64,000 nucleotides of DNA from Serinus canaria (GCF_022539315.1 NC_066316.1:95474179-95538178), one strand, 5' to 3'. Shown: positions 50,040-63,906, numbered from the stretch's first letter. The notes: generated by a model not told the origin, from the sequence alone. A program made the numbers and translations.

Positions 50040-51140
50040 GTGAAAACTATGGTAGGTCAGCTTTGCCATTATATGTCAGACCCATTTCCAACAAGGCTTT
50101 CCCTGTTTTTTAGTGTAAAAGGTTCTACACCATTCCTTGTGGAACCTCCACTATCCGTGTCAGGGATTTGCCATCAATGTTTTCCAGGTTCCTCCCATCC
50201 TGTTTGTGCTTCACAGTGGTGCTTCTCCAGCCATGTCAGGGTGGTTGAAGTCCCCCAAAGAACCAGAGCCTGGGACTGTGGGGCTCAATTTGCTCACCAT
50301 CCACCCCAAGACAGAACCTGATGCGTTCTAAGTGTTGCCTCACACAGAGGGAACTCCACCATTGTGCTTTCCCAGTCTGTCTTTCCCAAACAGCTTGCAG
50401 CTGTTCATGACAACATTCCAGTCATGTGAGCTGTCCCACAATGTCTCTGTAACTGCAATCAGATCAAAGCCCTGTGACTGCACACAGATCTCTAGTTCTT
50501 CCAGTTTATTCCCCATACTGTGTGCATTTGTGTGTACAGGCTTTGTAGAAGTATTTGATTGTATCAATATCCCAATGAGGGTACAAAGGGATGCCCCACA
50601 GTCCATTCTTTTTGTTATGCCTCTGGGTACTTGTGTGGTGTCCCTTCTTTAAGCATCATTTTGCTACTTGCAATAGTCCTCCCCTTCCCATACCTCATGT
50701 CTGTCAAGCCTGGCAAAGTCCCTCTCCCCCTTCAAATCTAGTTAAAATTCTCTCAATGAGCCCTGCTACGTCCAGACTAAGATCTTATTTCCCTTTGAGT
50801 CTCATGTACCCCGTGTGTTGCCATCAGGCTCAATGTCACATATACTGCCCCATAATCAAACCCCTCAAATTCTGCTAATAACACCAGTCTCAAAGCTGGG
50901 TATTGTTCTGCATGATTTTCCTGTTTCTTGTCCCATCATTCGTGCAACTGGCAGGACAGAAGAGAACACAGCTTGTGCCCCAGATCCCAAGGTCCTGAGG
51001 TCCCCTTGATTGTCTGCAGCCTGCTTAGGATTTCATCAGTACCCAGTGGGAAAATCAGTAGCAGGTTATAATGACAGGCTGGGATATTTCTTCTATATTC
51101 AGGGCATGCAGGTGTCACACAAAGGAAGCTCATTGCACTC
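50040..51140 (-). pseudogene. CR1 LINE 5' fragment: ORF1 esterase region and start of ORF2 endonuclease (decayed)
   Basis: Antisense CR1, unusual in covering the 5' part of the element. On the minus strand, 51140 to about 50650 corresponds to the ORF1 SGNH-esterase region; its + strand text 'gcaactggcaggacagaaga', 'gtgccccagatccc', 'gaggtccccttgattgtctg' is collinear with the CR1 esterase segment. From about 50606 the frame shows the ORF2 start of the AP-type endonuclease: GNKLEELEICVQSQGFDL, IAVTETLWDSSHDWN and KDRLGKHNGGV, including the TETWWD-type block with its catalytic Glu. Further along, 'cagggtggttgaagtccccc' (50236) corresponds to the GDFNHP endonuclease motif. Frameshifts and stops break it. 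The region between the two halves is shortened relative to a full element. Confidence 0.78.
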
Positions 51141-54100
51141 TGTGATATTTTAGGAACAGAGTAAATGTTACCAAAGGAACATACACTGCTGACCAGATGC
51201 CAGGTTTGATTTTTCAGAACAATTGAAACCTAAACTGTTTTTGTTGTGATCTTTAACTGAAGAATGAGTGGTCAGCATCTGCTTATCATCCAGGGGCCAA
51301 AAGTTAACCTAAGCAGTTGGCATATAACAATTGCTCCATTAGCTCAAGTGATTTTAACTCTTTGTCTTCCAGGTCATACACTCAGGTTCTCAGCATCCTG
51401 CTGCATTAATATTGGACATTGTCCTCCCTTATCTAATAAAATGTTATTAATTGTTTATGAGAACAACAGAGATCTGAATATGTGGGCCATTATCATGCAT
51501 GCATTGATAGGGTTCCACTTGCTGGACTTCAGTCTTGCCTGGCTTCTGACCATAATGCTCTTGCACATCAGCCACCTGAATCAGATCAAATGGGGTCATT
51601 TTTTGTTATGATTCCCTGCTCCATCTCAAGGATTTATAGTGGATCTGGCATCACGCGCTAGGGAATTTGAAAGAAATAAGGAAGAGCTTTCCTGTACTTC
51701 GTTATCACAGGGGTTACCTCCTGTATTTCTTTCTTATTTTTCAAGGAATATGATTAGTTTTCTAATCTGTACAATGCTCTGTAAGCATTGAAGCTCTCTT
51801 AAGAGTCCTTTCTACCTTTTTTCCTTATTACAAGAATAGTGAAACATACAGCTTAGTATGGAGTGAACATGTGAAAAGCTGTACAAAATAAAACACTTAT
51901 GGTTAGTGCTCATAATTTAAATGTTCTGAAGAAACACTTTAAGTTCTATCAAGTAAAAAAATCTAAAACAGACATACTATCAAGAAGTTGGACTTGTGTT
52001 TTTCTCTTTCCTGAAGAGAAAATGAGGTAATTTGCTTCCTTTAATAACTTGCACCTGTGCCAGCAGATTTTCATCTTCATTCATTGCATGTACAATATCA
52101 CTTGGGCAGAAGTTGCCCCATGACCATGTTGCTCAACTATCAGAATACATTTTCAGACAAACCAAGCAAATGAAGTGCACCTGCTTGATGTTCTGACACT
52201 AATGAACAGACTGTAAACTGTAGCTGAGAAAGTCATGTTAACAAACCCCCACCTGCTAAAACATCACTGTAAGATAAACTACCTGGAATAATTCAGTTCA
52301 ATTATAAATCTGATTAAATTCATCCACACAGGTGCACTCAGTCTAAATCAGTACACAAAGAACACAGTTTACACTTGGGTGAACACTGGCCCTTTTGATA
52401 ACTAAATTGTTCTACTTTCTGGAGTGGCATCTAAAGTTTGGTCAACTTTATGTAAGCTGAACAATTGAGAAATATATTTTATGTATAATTCTTTAGCCAC
52501 AAATTTTTAAAATAAAATATGTTAATAACTAGAATTTTGTTTAATATAGCAAAAAAGTCAATGTGTACCTGTATATATAAATGAATTTCTAGTTAACTTT
52601 AATACAAAGACAAAAGTTCAGTATAACCTTGAATGAATTATTTTTTCTTTTCCATTAATATTATGGGTTAGGGGACTTTAAGAAGGTCAAAAGTCGTTCT
52701 AGTGTAAACAGTACATGTCTTTCATGCCTGTTGTTATACCTTCTTGGGGAGTTTGCTGCTTTACCATCCCAGGGTCTTAGGGTGAACAACCCATAGTTCC
52801 TTGAGTCCTCCTCGACGTCCTTTTGAAGTGTAGATGTAGTTCAAGACACTGGTTCAGCCTGTTACATATTAATGCAATTAGTCAAATTTGTAGCACTGTA
52901 ATTTTAATTATTTTCATATAAGGAAGTAACACAATGGGTGGTAAAACTTGCAGACTGATTAAATGAGAGAAAGAGAAATGTTTTAGGTTCTACTTCTTCA
53001 GTTTATAGCTCCTTTCATAGAGAAAGGTGTAGCACCATATGTTCAATTTAAGTTCTGGTATAGAAGCAGTAGATTTATTCAAATCCATTCAAAACTTAAA
53101 CCAAAGAATACATTTAGAATTTCGTACATTAGTGCTCCTACCAATTTTTTTTTGGCACAATAATAGTAAGTGCAAACAGGTCAACAGGGCCCTTTATTCC
53201 TCTTTCATTTGCAGATGAGTATTTTTGACAAAGTATCCAATATTCAGGTCTCAGATAACAGGTAGAATGCTGAATTAAGGGTGTTCAAATTATTGAGGGT
53301 TTTAAAATTACCAGCCTGAAACAAGTTTGTGTTGTCTGTTCTAGGAAGGGAGGGATACTATATTTCTTGGACCCAATATTTGTATCAGACACACCCCTAA
53401 CTGTAGCAAGGCTTATACAAGCAGAAGTCTATGATGCTTTTTTGGTCAGATTCAGCTCATATTGATTTCACAAATTAAGTATGTTAATAGCAATGAAGGG
53501 TACTTTGCTGATTTAAATTAGTTACATTAACACTCTTTTCAGTATTAAAAAATAACTGAAAGTCACACTTTCACGTGATTTTTCAGACTCACAAAAAATA
53601 TCTTATTTAGAGCCCAGTTAAAAATGTGATTTGTTTTGGATGCCCTTTCAGGTTTAATATAGGTTATCTTCCTAATTGTTGATAATTATTTAAGTAAATC
53701 AGATCTGTATTTGGATGCACCAGATATTGAAAAAACAGCTAAGTGATCAGTGAAGCTCATGAAAGGTCTGATTACACTGACATTTCCGTTGACTTTTTTT
53801 CTATTTTGAAAGTTTGAGTTAGCTCTGATGTTATTTAAATACTGTCTAATTTTACAGCCACTTCTGTGGTGCAGAAAAAAACCTTACGTAAGTCAAATAA
53901 ATTGTATTATTCCTTTTTATTTTTTTCTTTCTTCTTGTTACATGAAGAAATGTACTGCACTTTCATTGCCACTTCTTTCTGGATAGTGTAAGTCAGTTTA
54001 ATAACACGAACATACATTTGCTCTGGTGCAATGTAGCTATGAAATGTTCTGGGTGCAAAATAAGTGGTTCTAGTCTTTTCTAAGAGGTTTTGTTGTGCAG

Positions 54101-57100
54101 AGAAATCAACAGAAGCCTGGAATACCAAGACTGATTAATAATTCCAAATCTATATTAAGGAATTGGGTAACTTTTTATAGGACAGAATTAATGAAGAATT
54201 AATTCTACTATGAATATGGATTCTATCTAAAGGAGTTATTAATGGCATCAGAATCAGACACAGTGTTGCTTTTCCCAATGTCGAAGTCCTTTATATGAAT
54301 TCTATTTTTTTTCAAACACAAAAATCACTAGTGAAAGGTTTAATGTCATCCAGAAAGTTTATTTTTTTTTTGTATATTGTATCTATATTTTCATAGCAGA
54401 AGCTGTATTTCTGTTGTAAACCCCTTAGTAAAAGACAGAAGGAGATAAATCACTCTTGGGATGGATTGAATCAGGCAAACTTCCATGTGTCTCCTTTGTC
54501 TATAGGAGGAGCTGGGCCAAGTAGCTTAGCCTAACTTTCATAAGGCCCAGCTTAGGCAGCAGTGTTGCTTCACTTCTAATGGGTGAAATTGGAAAGAATT
54601 TGAGTATGGAGCATTAGTTCTTTCATAACTGGGAATGACACACATTTCCTATGTAATGTGGAACAGTAGAACAGATCCATGTTTCCATTTTAAGATACAG
54701 GTTGGGGTAGCTACATACAGAATCACTTCTTATTTTGGATGTCTGCAGCAGATGATATGAATTATCTTTCATAGTACTAAATGTGGCAGAACTTCATGTT
54801 TTTATTTAATAATTTGTGAGTTCTACATGCCTTTTATTTGTTGAAAGATTTCGGATGACTTTTTTTACAGTGCTTAAAAAACATTTTGAATCTATAGATT
54901 CTGAAGCTATTGTGTTTTTATCCACAGGATGTGGCTTAATCTTCTCCACACTTCCATTGGGTCTGATCCAGTTCTATCACTCTAACCAGTACTAGTGATA
55001 TTGATATTTAAGACCCTTGTTTAACAGTGCAAAACTTGTGCTTGACTCTGTGGTGCTGGACTTGAAATAAATATATTTGAAGTAACTTTCTGAATCATAG
55101 CCTGATTTAATAGGTATCCAAATACCTACAGCCACACCACATTACACTTATATCAGTCTTTTAATATTTTGCACATATATGTAATTCATACTGTAACAGT
55201 GGATGCTGCTAGTTCTTTTTTTACATGTGCAAATTTATAATAAATTATTACCTTTTATTGGTAAAAATGCTAATTACGCATGAAATGAAGTACAAAAATA
55301 AGGACTGATACAGAAAATGTTACTAATTATATTGCATTTTTGTAAATATAATGCAAATATAATTTTCCAGTGAAAATATCTCTTGTTATTTGAAATGCTT
55401 AATTCAATCTCAAATGTATTTATGCCATGTGTAAATACACAGATTCTGTATGCAGGTGTTTTGTGTTTTGTGCAGGTAGACCTATAAAAAGAAACCTTTT
55501 TTTTTGTTTTGAAACTGTTCTGTAACTTTTAATGATAGACAAATCTAGACTTATTTTATGTCATGTATTTTTACACTGGAAGCTATAACTTGTAACATTT
55601 ACAGATTTTTATAACATTTATATATCTATTTATAAAGTCAAAAGCTTATAATTTCCTCTTAAATTAAATACATTTTATTTCTTTTGAGAGATAACTTGAT
55701 GACTTTTTAATTTAGCTAATCTCTTCTGTATGATTTTTCCAACACTGGCTTTAACTTCATTATCTAATCAGTGTGATGCTCTTATACTGCTTTCCTTCTT
55801 TACTCTTTCTTGGAAATTACTATTTTTATTACTTTCAGGGCTTTTAAGAACTTTGCCAAGGAAGACTTAAGCTAATACCTGTTTATGAGGATATGGAGAC
55901 ATAAAATACATGTTAACATGTACTTACTACACAGGTGCTAATGGAGAGATCTCATGGAAATAGGTTATACATATGAGTAAAATATATATAAGATACATGT
56001 TTGCTGCTGTTGATAAAAATCTTACCCCTTCTCCAGCATGTGCTTTCAGGCTCATTTCACATTGTTCCTCATGAAGTTCTGCTTTTCTTTGTCTCCAGAG
56101 TTCAACGAAAATATTGTGTATCTGCAAAAAAGCCATTACTACTTCTGAGCTGGTCCTTCCATCATTTTTCTGTTCTTCTCAATAGTATTTTTAGCTACTT
56201 GACATAGCTCCTTTGTACATCTCATTTATTTTTGAGTGTTGGCAACCTGTGATGGAGAGTTCTGTTGTCACTGCACTGTCCCTTTGCCATCATCTCCTCC
56301 AGAGTCTGAGCAGGCCCTCAGTTCAACAGCACACATACATCCTTGATTTCCATCATTGCTAGTGACCACTTGCAAGATTTTAGTGTAACCTTGTGTCATG
56401 AATTGTTTCTGAGTGCATTATTGCCCTGACTCCTGTGCTGTATCTGCCACTTGTGTGACTTTCTCTGGAACAACAGAATCAGGGCTGTGATGAACCTCAA
56501 GGTGCCTGAAGATGTCTCAGTTTACATAGGTTGAAATTAAAATTGTTCTGAAAGACAAACTTCTAGGAATCTGACATTTTAGTTTGCAATTTAAATGAAC
56601 TCTTTAGTGTCTTGTAGGTGGCTTTTAATTTGCTCTCTCTTACAGGGACTTTGAATACACTGACGGGCTTTTCTAATTTATAAACTGTTTGCTGTGAGTG
56701 AAATTTCTTCCTCTAAGTGACATAATGACTGGAGACACTGAACTTGAGGCCTGACTCCTGCAAAGGTTTTTGAGCAGCCTTACAGGAACTAATAGATGTG
56801 CATAGATGTGCATGTATTTACAGGATCGGGCTACAATTGTCTAAAGAATTGTTTGGGACTCAGTTTTTCTATGAGACTGTCACATGGGATGTAAGAATAG
56901 TAATTCTTATTTTATTACTATCTTTTAATTTTTCCATTTCAGGATTTTTGTGTTGCAGATTGAGGCACAATTTGCAATAAAATACATATTTATACTACGA
57001 GGGCTGTCTTCTACAAAATCTATAAAAACAGTGTTTTGTAAAGAAACAAGCAATAAATTATGCATCTGTCTTGCACAATTCAAAATGGAAACCCCTAATG

Positions 57101-57611
57101 GGTGGTTATATGATCTTTATTCTTTACTGGCACATGTATACATGCCTGCTACTAAGCTTTGGTGGATTTGGAAAGAAGGCATTTAATTATTTATTGGCTG
57201 CTGAATATCGTATTTTTACTTTACATGTTGGTGATGATTAATTCTTTTTGTAATTTTCTGATGAATTATTTCTGTTTCTGCCTAATCAGCAGGCATACTG
57301 TGAAATATAATTGCACTTGAAAGAAAATTACAGTCTCATGAGATGAATAAGTTTGATGATTAAATTACGTAGAATAAAGCAATAACGTTCGCATACCCAA
57401 CCAAGATTACATACTCATCCTTTGTTGTGCTTTGATGACCTTCATAAAAGCAGAGAGTATTTTTAGAAAAAATTCAATTTATTTCAAATCAGACTATATG
57501 AAATGGAATTTGAAAAGTCCTGAATAAGATATGGACTTAGAGTAAATACAAAATTTTCACCTTTTAAAATAAAAAATATTGGTTCTGGTCTAGTTTCAAC
57601 ATACTCAGAAA
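51141..57611. other. Non-coding stretch with one unexplained CpG-containing patch
   Basis: AT-rich. A 115-codon + frame at 51264-51611 has no recognisable domain. A GC-richer, CpG-bearing patch at 52735-52860 stands out but is unidentified. Many AATAAA signals occur without exons. Confidence 0.5.
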
Positions 57612-57665
57612 TTGCTGAGGTTGGAAAAAGCTCTTAAAATTGTTCAAACTCCATATTTACTACTA
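57612..57665 (-). mobile_element. CR1-like 3' scrap (antisense)
   Basis: 'ctgaggttggaaaaagctct' and 'aaaattgttcaaactcc' resemble the antisense 3' end of CR1 (..aggttggaaaagacctttaagatc..). Confidence 0.55.
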
Positions 57666-57727
57666 AAATTAATTACTGCACTTGATCACAAATAGGTTTA
57701 CAGGCTGCTGTTCATATCAGCAGGAGG

Positions 57728-57790
57728 CAGACTTGGTTGGAAGGAATCTTAAAGAGTTCTAACTGCCCCCTCACCACAGGCAGGCATGCT
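57728..57790 (-). mobile_element. CR1 LINE 3' scrap (antisense)
   Basis: 'cttggttggaaggaatctta', 'aagagttctaactgccccct', 'caccacaggcaggcatgct' matches antisense CR1 (..ttggaagggaccttaaagatcatctagttccaa..). Confidence 0.75.
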
Positions 57791-60640
57791 GTAATATTTA
57801 CAAAATCCCCATATTTTAAGATAAGTAAGACTTTGCTTTATACCTAATCGGTTTTTGAGTATAAGTAAAGCAAACAGCTGTCTAGGTACATGTTACGAAA
57901 TACCATAATTAAAATATGTAAAATTAAGTTTTGCTGGATTTTGTGGAGCTCATTTTAAAAGGGAAACTTCAGCTTTCATGAGAATGAAACCTTAAATTGA
58001 TTTCGCAGGTTTTCCAATGAATCTGAGCTCTTCAGGGTGCTAATTCTGAATTACAGCTTCTATTTGACAACTTGCACTATAGACTGAGTGCAAAATCATG
58101 CAAATTGAGCCACAAATCACAAAAAAAAAAAAAAAAGGAAGAAGAAAATTAGCCTTTTGCATGCCTGATATTTTGTGAGACATTTCTCAAAAAATGCTTA
58201 TAGTACAGATTGTCACCAAGACTGAAGTACATGGCAGCAAATCCCTCTGGTCCAAGTAGTCATTTTTACCTCAGTGCAGTGATTGCTAGAATCTTGGTAG
58301 AAGAATTTTGGAGAAAAAACTTGTCTTTTTAAAATAAATAATCCGTTAGAACAACCCCCTGTAATTTTCAAAATGGAATTTGGAGTTGGAACTTTCTATG
58401 ACTGATGATCTTTGATGCTGAGTCTCAGAAGAGGTTTTGTCTGATATTTCTGAGGAATGCTGGGGGATGTGAAGATTAAAAAAGGCCTCAATAAATGAAC
58501 AGAATTAATATGCTGAGTACAGTGCTGCTTTTCTTTAAAAGAATGATTCAGTAGTCATATTTTAATACAGAATCAAATGAGGATTGCCAGAGGTTAAGCC
58601 AATGTAAGTCACTGAAGGCAGTAGGATGTTGTCAGGAGATGCCACATGGTACATGGAATATAGATGCCTTGTTTTGAATTTACATACTACTTGGTAACTT
58701 CTCCAGAAAGAAATAATTAGAATTCCTGCTACAAGGTGCCAAAGAACTGTAAATTGATTTTTCTAAAAGATTGGAATGTTTCAGAAATTATTCAATTCCA
58801 AACACTTTTATTTTTCTCTTTTGGTTTGTTTTGTTTTACGTTTGTTTGTTTTTCTTTCTGGGCCTCCTCTTGCTAATGCAAGAGGATTGTCCTGCTAACT
58901 ATTTCATGTTTATTGAATGAAAGATTATGGGAAAAAAACACAGCTGGACAGTAGTGTTGAGGGAAATGGCTTGTTGGATTTGAAAAATATACTTTATACT
59001 ATAATGAATATGCAAAAAAGACGTTTGAGAGGACCTTGACCATAGTAAAAAACATGAACTATTGAATGCAGAATAAGTCTTAAAAGGAAAGGCAGCAGAA
59101 GTGCAGAAGAAGCTTTCCATGGGCTCAGAACATGAATACAGCTAAGTCATAGCTTCAAAGAACTTTCTTAATAGAAGAAGAGCCATAATTTTGCAAGACT
59201 TGTATCTGTTTCTATTCATACCTATGAATATGAATATAAACAAAATCCAAATCTAGTGTCTGCCTGGGGTTATCAGTATTTGAAAGCTCTCTTTTGGTGT
59301 CCACAGGGACGAAATGGAACTTCCCTCAAGCAGAAATCCTAGTGGTGGCTTGTGGCTTGTAGTGGCTTGTTTTGTTAGTGAGGAGGGAGAAATGTTTGCA
59401 ACAGGGATTCTGATTTTGGTAGGCTACTGGAGAGTGAGCACTTTGGTGACAGCTGGGTTGGAATTCCTCTCATCTAGTACTAAACCTCTCCATCTAAGGC
59501 AGTAGAAATAAAGTCATGGTCAATAAAGCTAAACCTCTTCATCTGTGAGCACCTATTCTTCATGTAACTAAATATGAAGACTGCATGGAGCCAGAACAGC
59601 AAAGAATGATAATATTATTTAATACCATCTGATTGGTAGTTGATTAGATCACCTAGCAAGGTATTGTGATTAAGATACTGTTGCTTGGGAAGACAGTAAG
59701 ATAGACTCATGCCACTAAGATCAACAACTGCTAAAGATATTGTAAGGCAAGGAATTATGTTCTTTCTTGAAGCATTTACTGCCATGACTAAAGAAAAAAA
59801 AATAGTGCTCTTTTAATATCTAAATTTTTTCTTATTTTCACAAATTCTAGCAGTTTCTATGGACAGGATTATTCATCACCTTGGAGGTGGCATTTATTTT
59901 CCTCAGTTTTTTTAATTTGCTGATTTTTTTTTTCTATAGATTTTTAATTAAGCATGACTCTGGTCTGGCCCTTGTTGCTGTGATTGATCAGCTGGCAGAA
60001 AGACAAAAGAAAAGTATTTCTAAGAAGAGTTGACTGAGTTGTCTGTGTGATGTCCTGAATCTTGTTACTCCTGGTAATTAAAAGGCATTTTAGATTTTGT
60101 CTTATTAGACTTCACAAATTTGTATTTTTACCTACAGTGGGTTGAAGTCTAACTTTAGCATTAATTTTGAAGTGAATAGATGTTGAACTCATTACTTTCT
60201 CTGGGTTCTTCTTGTAAGATAAATTTAGTTCAAGACCAGAAATCTCAGCTCTATCATCACAACTTAATTCCAAGATCAAATCAATAGGCAATTAGTTTGC
60301 ATTTTGCATTCAGTATCAGAGGAAATTATTCCTTGAGCATGTATTCAATTAGAGAAAGATAGTGACCTTGACTGTAGTGGGCATTATTCATTCCCAGAAC
60401 TACCAGTTTTCTGTATTTCAGTGTTGCAACTACAAGGTCTTTTTTCAGAGGTAAATATTAGCAAAAATCCTGGGGTTTTATTTCAGGAATATGAGTGCTT
60501 CTGGGGGTCCTTACTGCTATGCTTTCTTAATGTTTCCAGTTTCAAATCTGAATCTTTGGACTGTAACTAAGGCAGTAGGTTTTAATGTAGCCTCCTCTTC
60601 CCTCATTGTATTAATTCTATTTGAAATGCTGTCGTGTGTT
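57791..60640. other. Non-coding stretch, unassigned
   Basis: AT-rich with an A(15-16) tract near 58121. A 63-codon frame at 59314-59505 follows an acceptor-like ttggtgtccacag and is followed within 30 bases by two AATAAA signals (see findings). Confidence 0.5.
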
Positions 60641-60859
60641 GATTATTGAAGCTAAGAATGGGTTAGAACTGAACCAGAAGTTTCACTTCGAGGGCCCAGT
60701 GCATTGTAGAGACCAGGAATGAAAGAGATGTGTCTGATTGACTGAAAGCATTAATAGGAAACTATCAGTCCTCAGGACTGGAGATATTTTGAAGCAGACA
60801 CCTGACAGAAAAGATTTGAGGTAATTGTTTTTTTATTCTCGCAAAATTCAGTGAGAAAC

Positions 60860-61060
60860 TTTCTCATTTAACAGCTTGCCAATGACACAAAACATATTGG
60901 ACAGCAATTTCATATGAACTTGGAGACCTATTAACAAAAGTAGGGATAGAAAGCTGGAACATTTTTCACATTACAAGTGATAAATGGATGTATTCCTCAG
61001 AGCCTCAAGAAGGTCGCAATTTAATAAGATTAAATTAGTGAAGGGAGACAATAAGCATAT
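60860..61060 (+). pseudogene. Possible ancient CR1/L3-type LINE scrap
   Basis: 'cagcttgccaatgacacaaa' recalls the RT catalytic YADD-side block (FADDTKL) of CR1, and 'ggtcgcaatttaataagatt' with 'aaattagtgaagggagac' recalls the following 'F.KFN..K..' block. The spacing is right, but divergence is high and the flanks do not align by eye. Confidence 0.35.
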
Positions 61061-63459
61061 AAGTAACCAATTGCCTAGTTTAAGGGAAGCTATTGGTACA
61101 CAGAAAAAATAGGGAAACCAGAGATATTTTCATTTATTACACTGAATTCAATAAATGGTCAAATAATCTCAAGAATGGTGAAACCAGTAAAGTGTAACAG
61201 AAAAGAAGTCTTGCTCAGTGACGTGTATTTTGTTTTAACTCAGTTCAAATATGGCCTACTTTGTGACTGATAACCCTGTCAGTTTGAGGTTAGGGACAGA
61301 TATATCATTGCACAGTTATAACAAGACGTCTTGCTCAGTCATAGGCAGAACAAACAGTATAGATTAGGGCTGACCAAAATGCTGCTGAAGAAAAAAAAAG
61401 ACAAAACCACAACAACTGCCAAACCTGTCAGAGTCTTGAACAATTTTTTTGTTATTCTGCTAAATCATAAAGTGCAAGAGTAACCAATTTACTGCCAATT
61501 TTTACTTGAACCTCTGAGAAAAAACCTCTCCCTGACCTGTGCTCCACTGAATGTATACAGTAGTATCAATCCTTCTGCCTTGCTCATCTCTATAAGGGTA
61601 AATTCAGATTTCAGGGTCATCAATTCCAAGTATTTTTCAAAGAATATGAGATATTAGCACTTTGATAGAAAGCAAAATTTCATGGAGAAAATTAGAAATA
61701 TTAGACATCTTAGAAATATTAGAAATATTAGAAATTTTATTGAGGAAATCAGTGCTGAAATACCACAAATAGACAGCTTTCTGTCACAGAAAAGGCAGTA
61801 ATAAAAAAACATTGCTGAGTATAAGAATGTTTGGCAAAATTACTTTAACACCTGGTCTACCATTCCTCACTACTTAGTGCAAACAAAAAACCCCTTTTCT
61901 TGAAGCTCTTTCACATCATTCTCTTAGCAAGAGTGCAGAAGAGAATTTTCTGTGTTTGATTCTATTGCCTGCTACTGTGGCTTGATGAAGATACATCTTC
62001 ATTGAACTTTTAGGGCGCCACTATTACTATGAGTAGTTATATGTTCAAATTTAGGTTTCACCATTTGCATCTGAAAGATGTGTATGATTTCAGGAAAAGA
62101 GAACTCTATATCCTGTATATTAATGGTGTTGATATTTATAATTTACGTTAATCTACTCTCAAAAGTAATGACCTTTTAGATAATCTACATGACTGTTTGC
62201 TTTCCCTTTAATTATGGGAACTTTTGGAAATCAGCAGTTCTTCCAGCTTGAAAGAAGCATAAGCTTTTTTATTAGACTGCTCTTCTCATTTTTAGTCTTA
62301 TTTTGGGTCATGAAATGAATGGAGACCTTTAACCAGGCTGCCAAGACAGATGCCATGTAGGGAACTGAAAAGTAATCTCAGTTTATACCTGTCTTGTAAT
62401 TTTTTAATGTTCTTGCCCTGTAAGGTTTACTGTTCTATTAGATCTGTGAGTTAGTCTTTGTTAGGAGGCTTTTGTAAGATTTCCTAAATCGATGTCTGGT
62501 GGAAAAATTCATCATATAAAACAATGCAACTCAGAAATTCATGGTTATAATTTAGTTTACAAGGGCAGGGAATCATGAGACATATTTCTTATTTCTAAAT
62601 TCAAATTAATAGACATGCCTTCTTAAGTTATGTTTTTCAATTTCAAAAGCAAAATCAATATAATTAAAATTATATGAAACATATTTTATCCCTTGCATAG
62701 TGGCTCAGGCTTTTACTCTTCCCTTTTAAACATCCTGTCAGTAAATCATGCTGGGCAGATTGAGAGTGATTTACATTAAACAGTGATGATGGAAATATAT
62801 ACACCAGGAAAATGCAATTATCTACACAAAACAACCCAAACCAATTCCATAACAATTATGATTGTTAGTCTCATTATCTATGGAAGCAAAGTGTATGGGA
62901 TTGTATTGTCTCCACATCTGCCCCTTTGCCTCTGCTTCCTTACTCAATGGGTAATTTCTAGCAAATGGGATGTGTGTTTCAGAGACAATAAATTCCTACA
63001 AATTCTGGTGGTTGAAGAGAAAATCTCTCTGTGACACCCTAATACTGACTAAAAGAATGCTGCAAGGTCATGGACTTTTTTGACATAACAGAGAAATATT
63101 GCAAATCCCATACTGGGAAACCTTCATTTAGACTTTATTCTCTCCCTTTGTGTCAACACATTATTGCCCCAATTAAATTTTGTCTTTGACATAGATTCTT
63201 TGTTATATAAGTTCACGCCTTGGATTTTGTGTACTTCCACTGAACAGCCAGTTAATTATGAGCAGAACTCATTGCAGAACAGGACTTGGGAGGTTTAGTG
63301 CTTGCAGGAAATTTTTTTCTCTCATGCAAAGCTGTGGTATAACGCAGTACAGCCCCACTGTGGTAGTTACTTTATGGGTAGACCTTCAACCTGCAGTGAA
63401 GGTCCATCCTTTGTAGGTTCTTGTTGACAGCCATAGTGATTGTCCTCCTTTTGTACTCC
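61061..63459. other. Non-coding stretch, unassigned
   Basis: AT-rich; a short ttagaaata repeat at 61691-61740. No gene recognised. Confidence 0.5.
61691..61740. repeat. Imperfect (TTAGAAATA)n tandem repeat
   Basis: Five 9-10-bp units, one altered to ttagacatc. Confidence 0.88.
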
Positions 63460-63906
63460 CATGAGAGTGATCCCAGAGCTGGAACACCCCTTGTAAGAGG
63501 AAAAGCTGAGAGTAGGGGTATTCAGCCTGGACAAGAGGAAGCTCTGGAGAACCTCTATAGTGCCCTTCTAGTACCTGGAGGAGACCTATAAGAAAAAAGG
63601 GGACAGAGTTTTTTGCAGGGTCTGTTGTGACAGGAAAAGGGGGAATATTTTAAATTGGAGGATGGTCAATTTGGATTAGGATTTTTACTTGAAGGCTTGC
63701 ATGAAAATTTTTACATAATGAGACACTGGCACAGGGGGCCCAGAGAGGTGGAAGATGCCCCATATCTGGAAGCATTCAAGATGAGGTTGGACAGAAGACT
63801 CTAAGCCAACAGATTTGGTTGAAGATGTCCCTGCCAATTGCAGGCACCTTGGACTAGGTGGCCTTTAAAGGCTCCTTCCAACCCAAGCCAATTCTAGAAT
63901 TCTATG
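63460..63906 (+). mobile_element. CR1 LINE fragment (sense, ~450 bp, with 3' terminus)
   Basis: Collinear with the CR1 3' region: 'agctggaacaccccttgtaa', 'tattcagcctggacaagagg', 'tagtacctggaggagaccta', 'gagacactggcacagggggc', 'ccagagaggtggaagatgcc', 'aggttggacagaagactcta', 'gatgtccctgccaattgcag', 'ctccttccaacccaagcc', ending attctagaattctatgg, the terminal octamer-like repeats. Confidence 0.94.
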
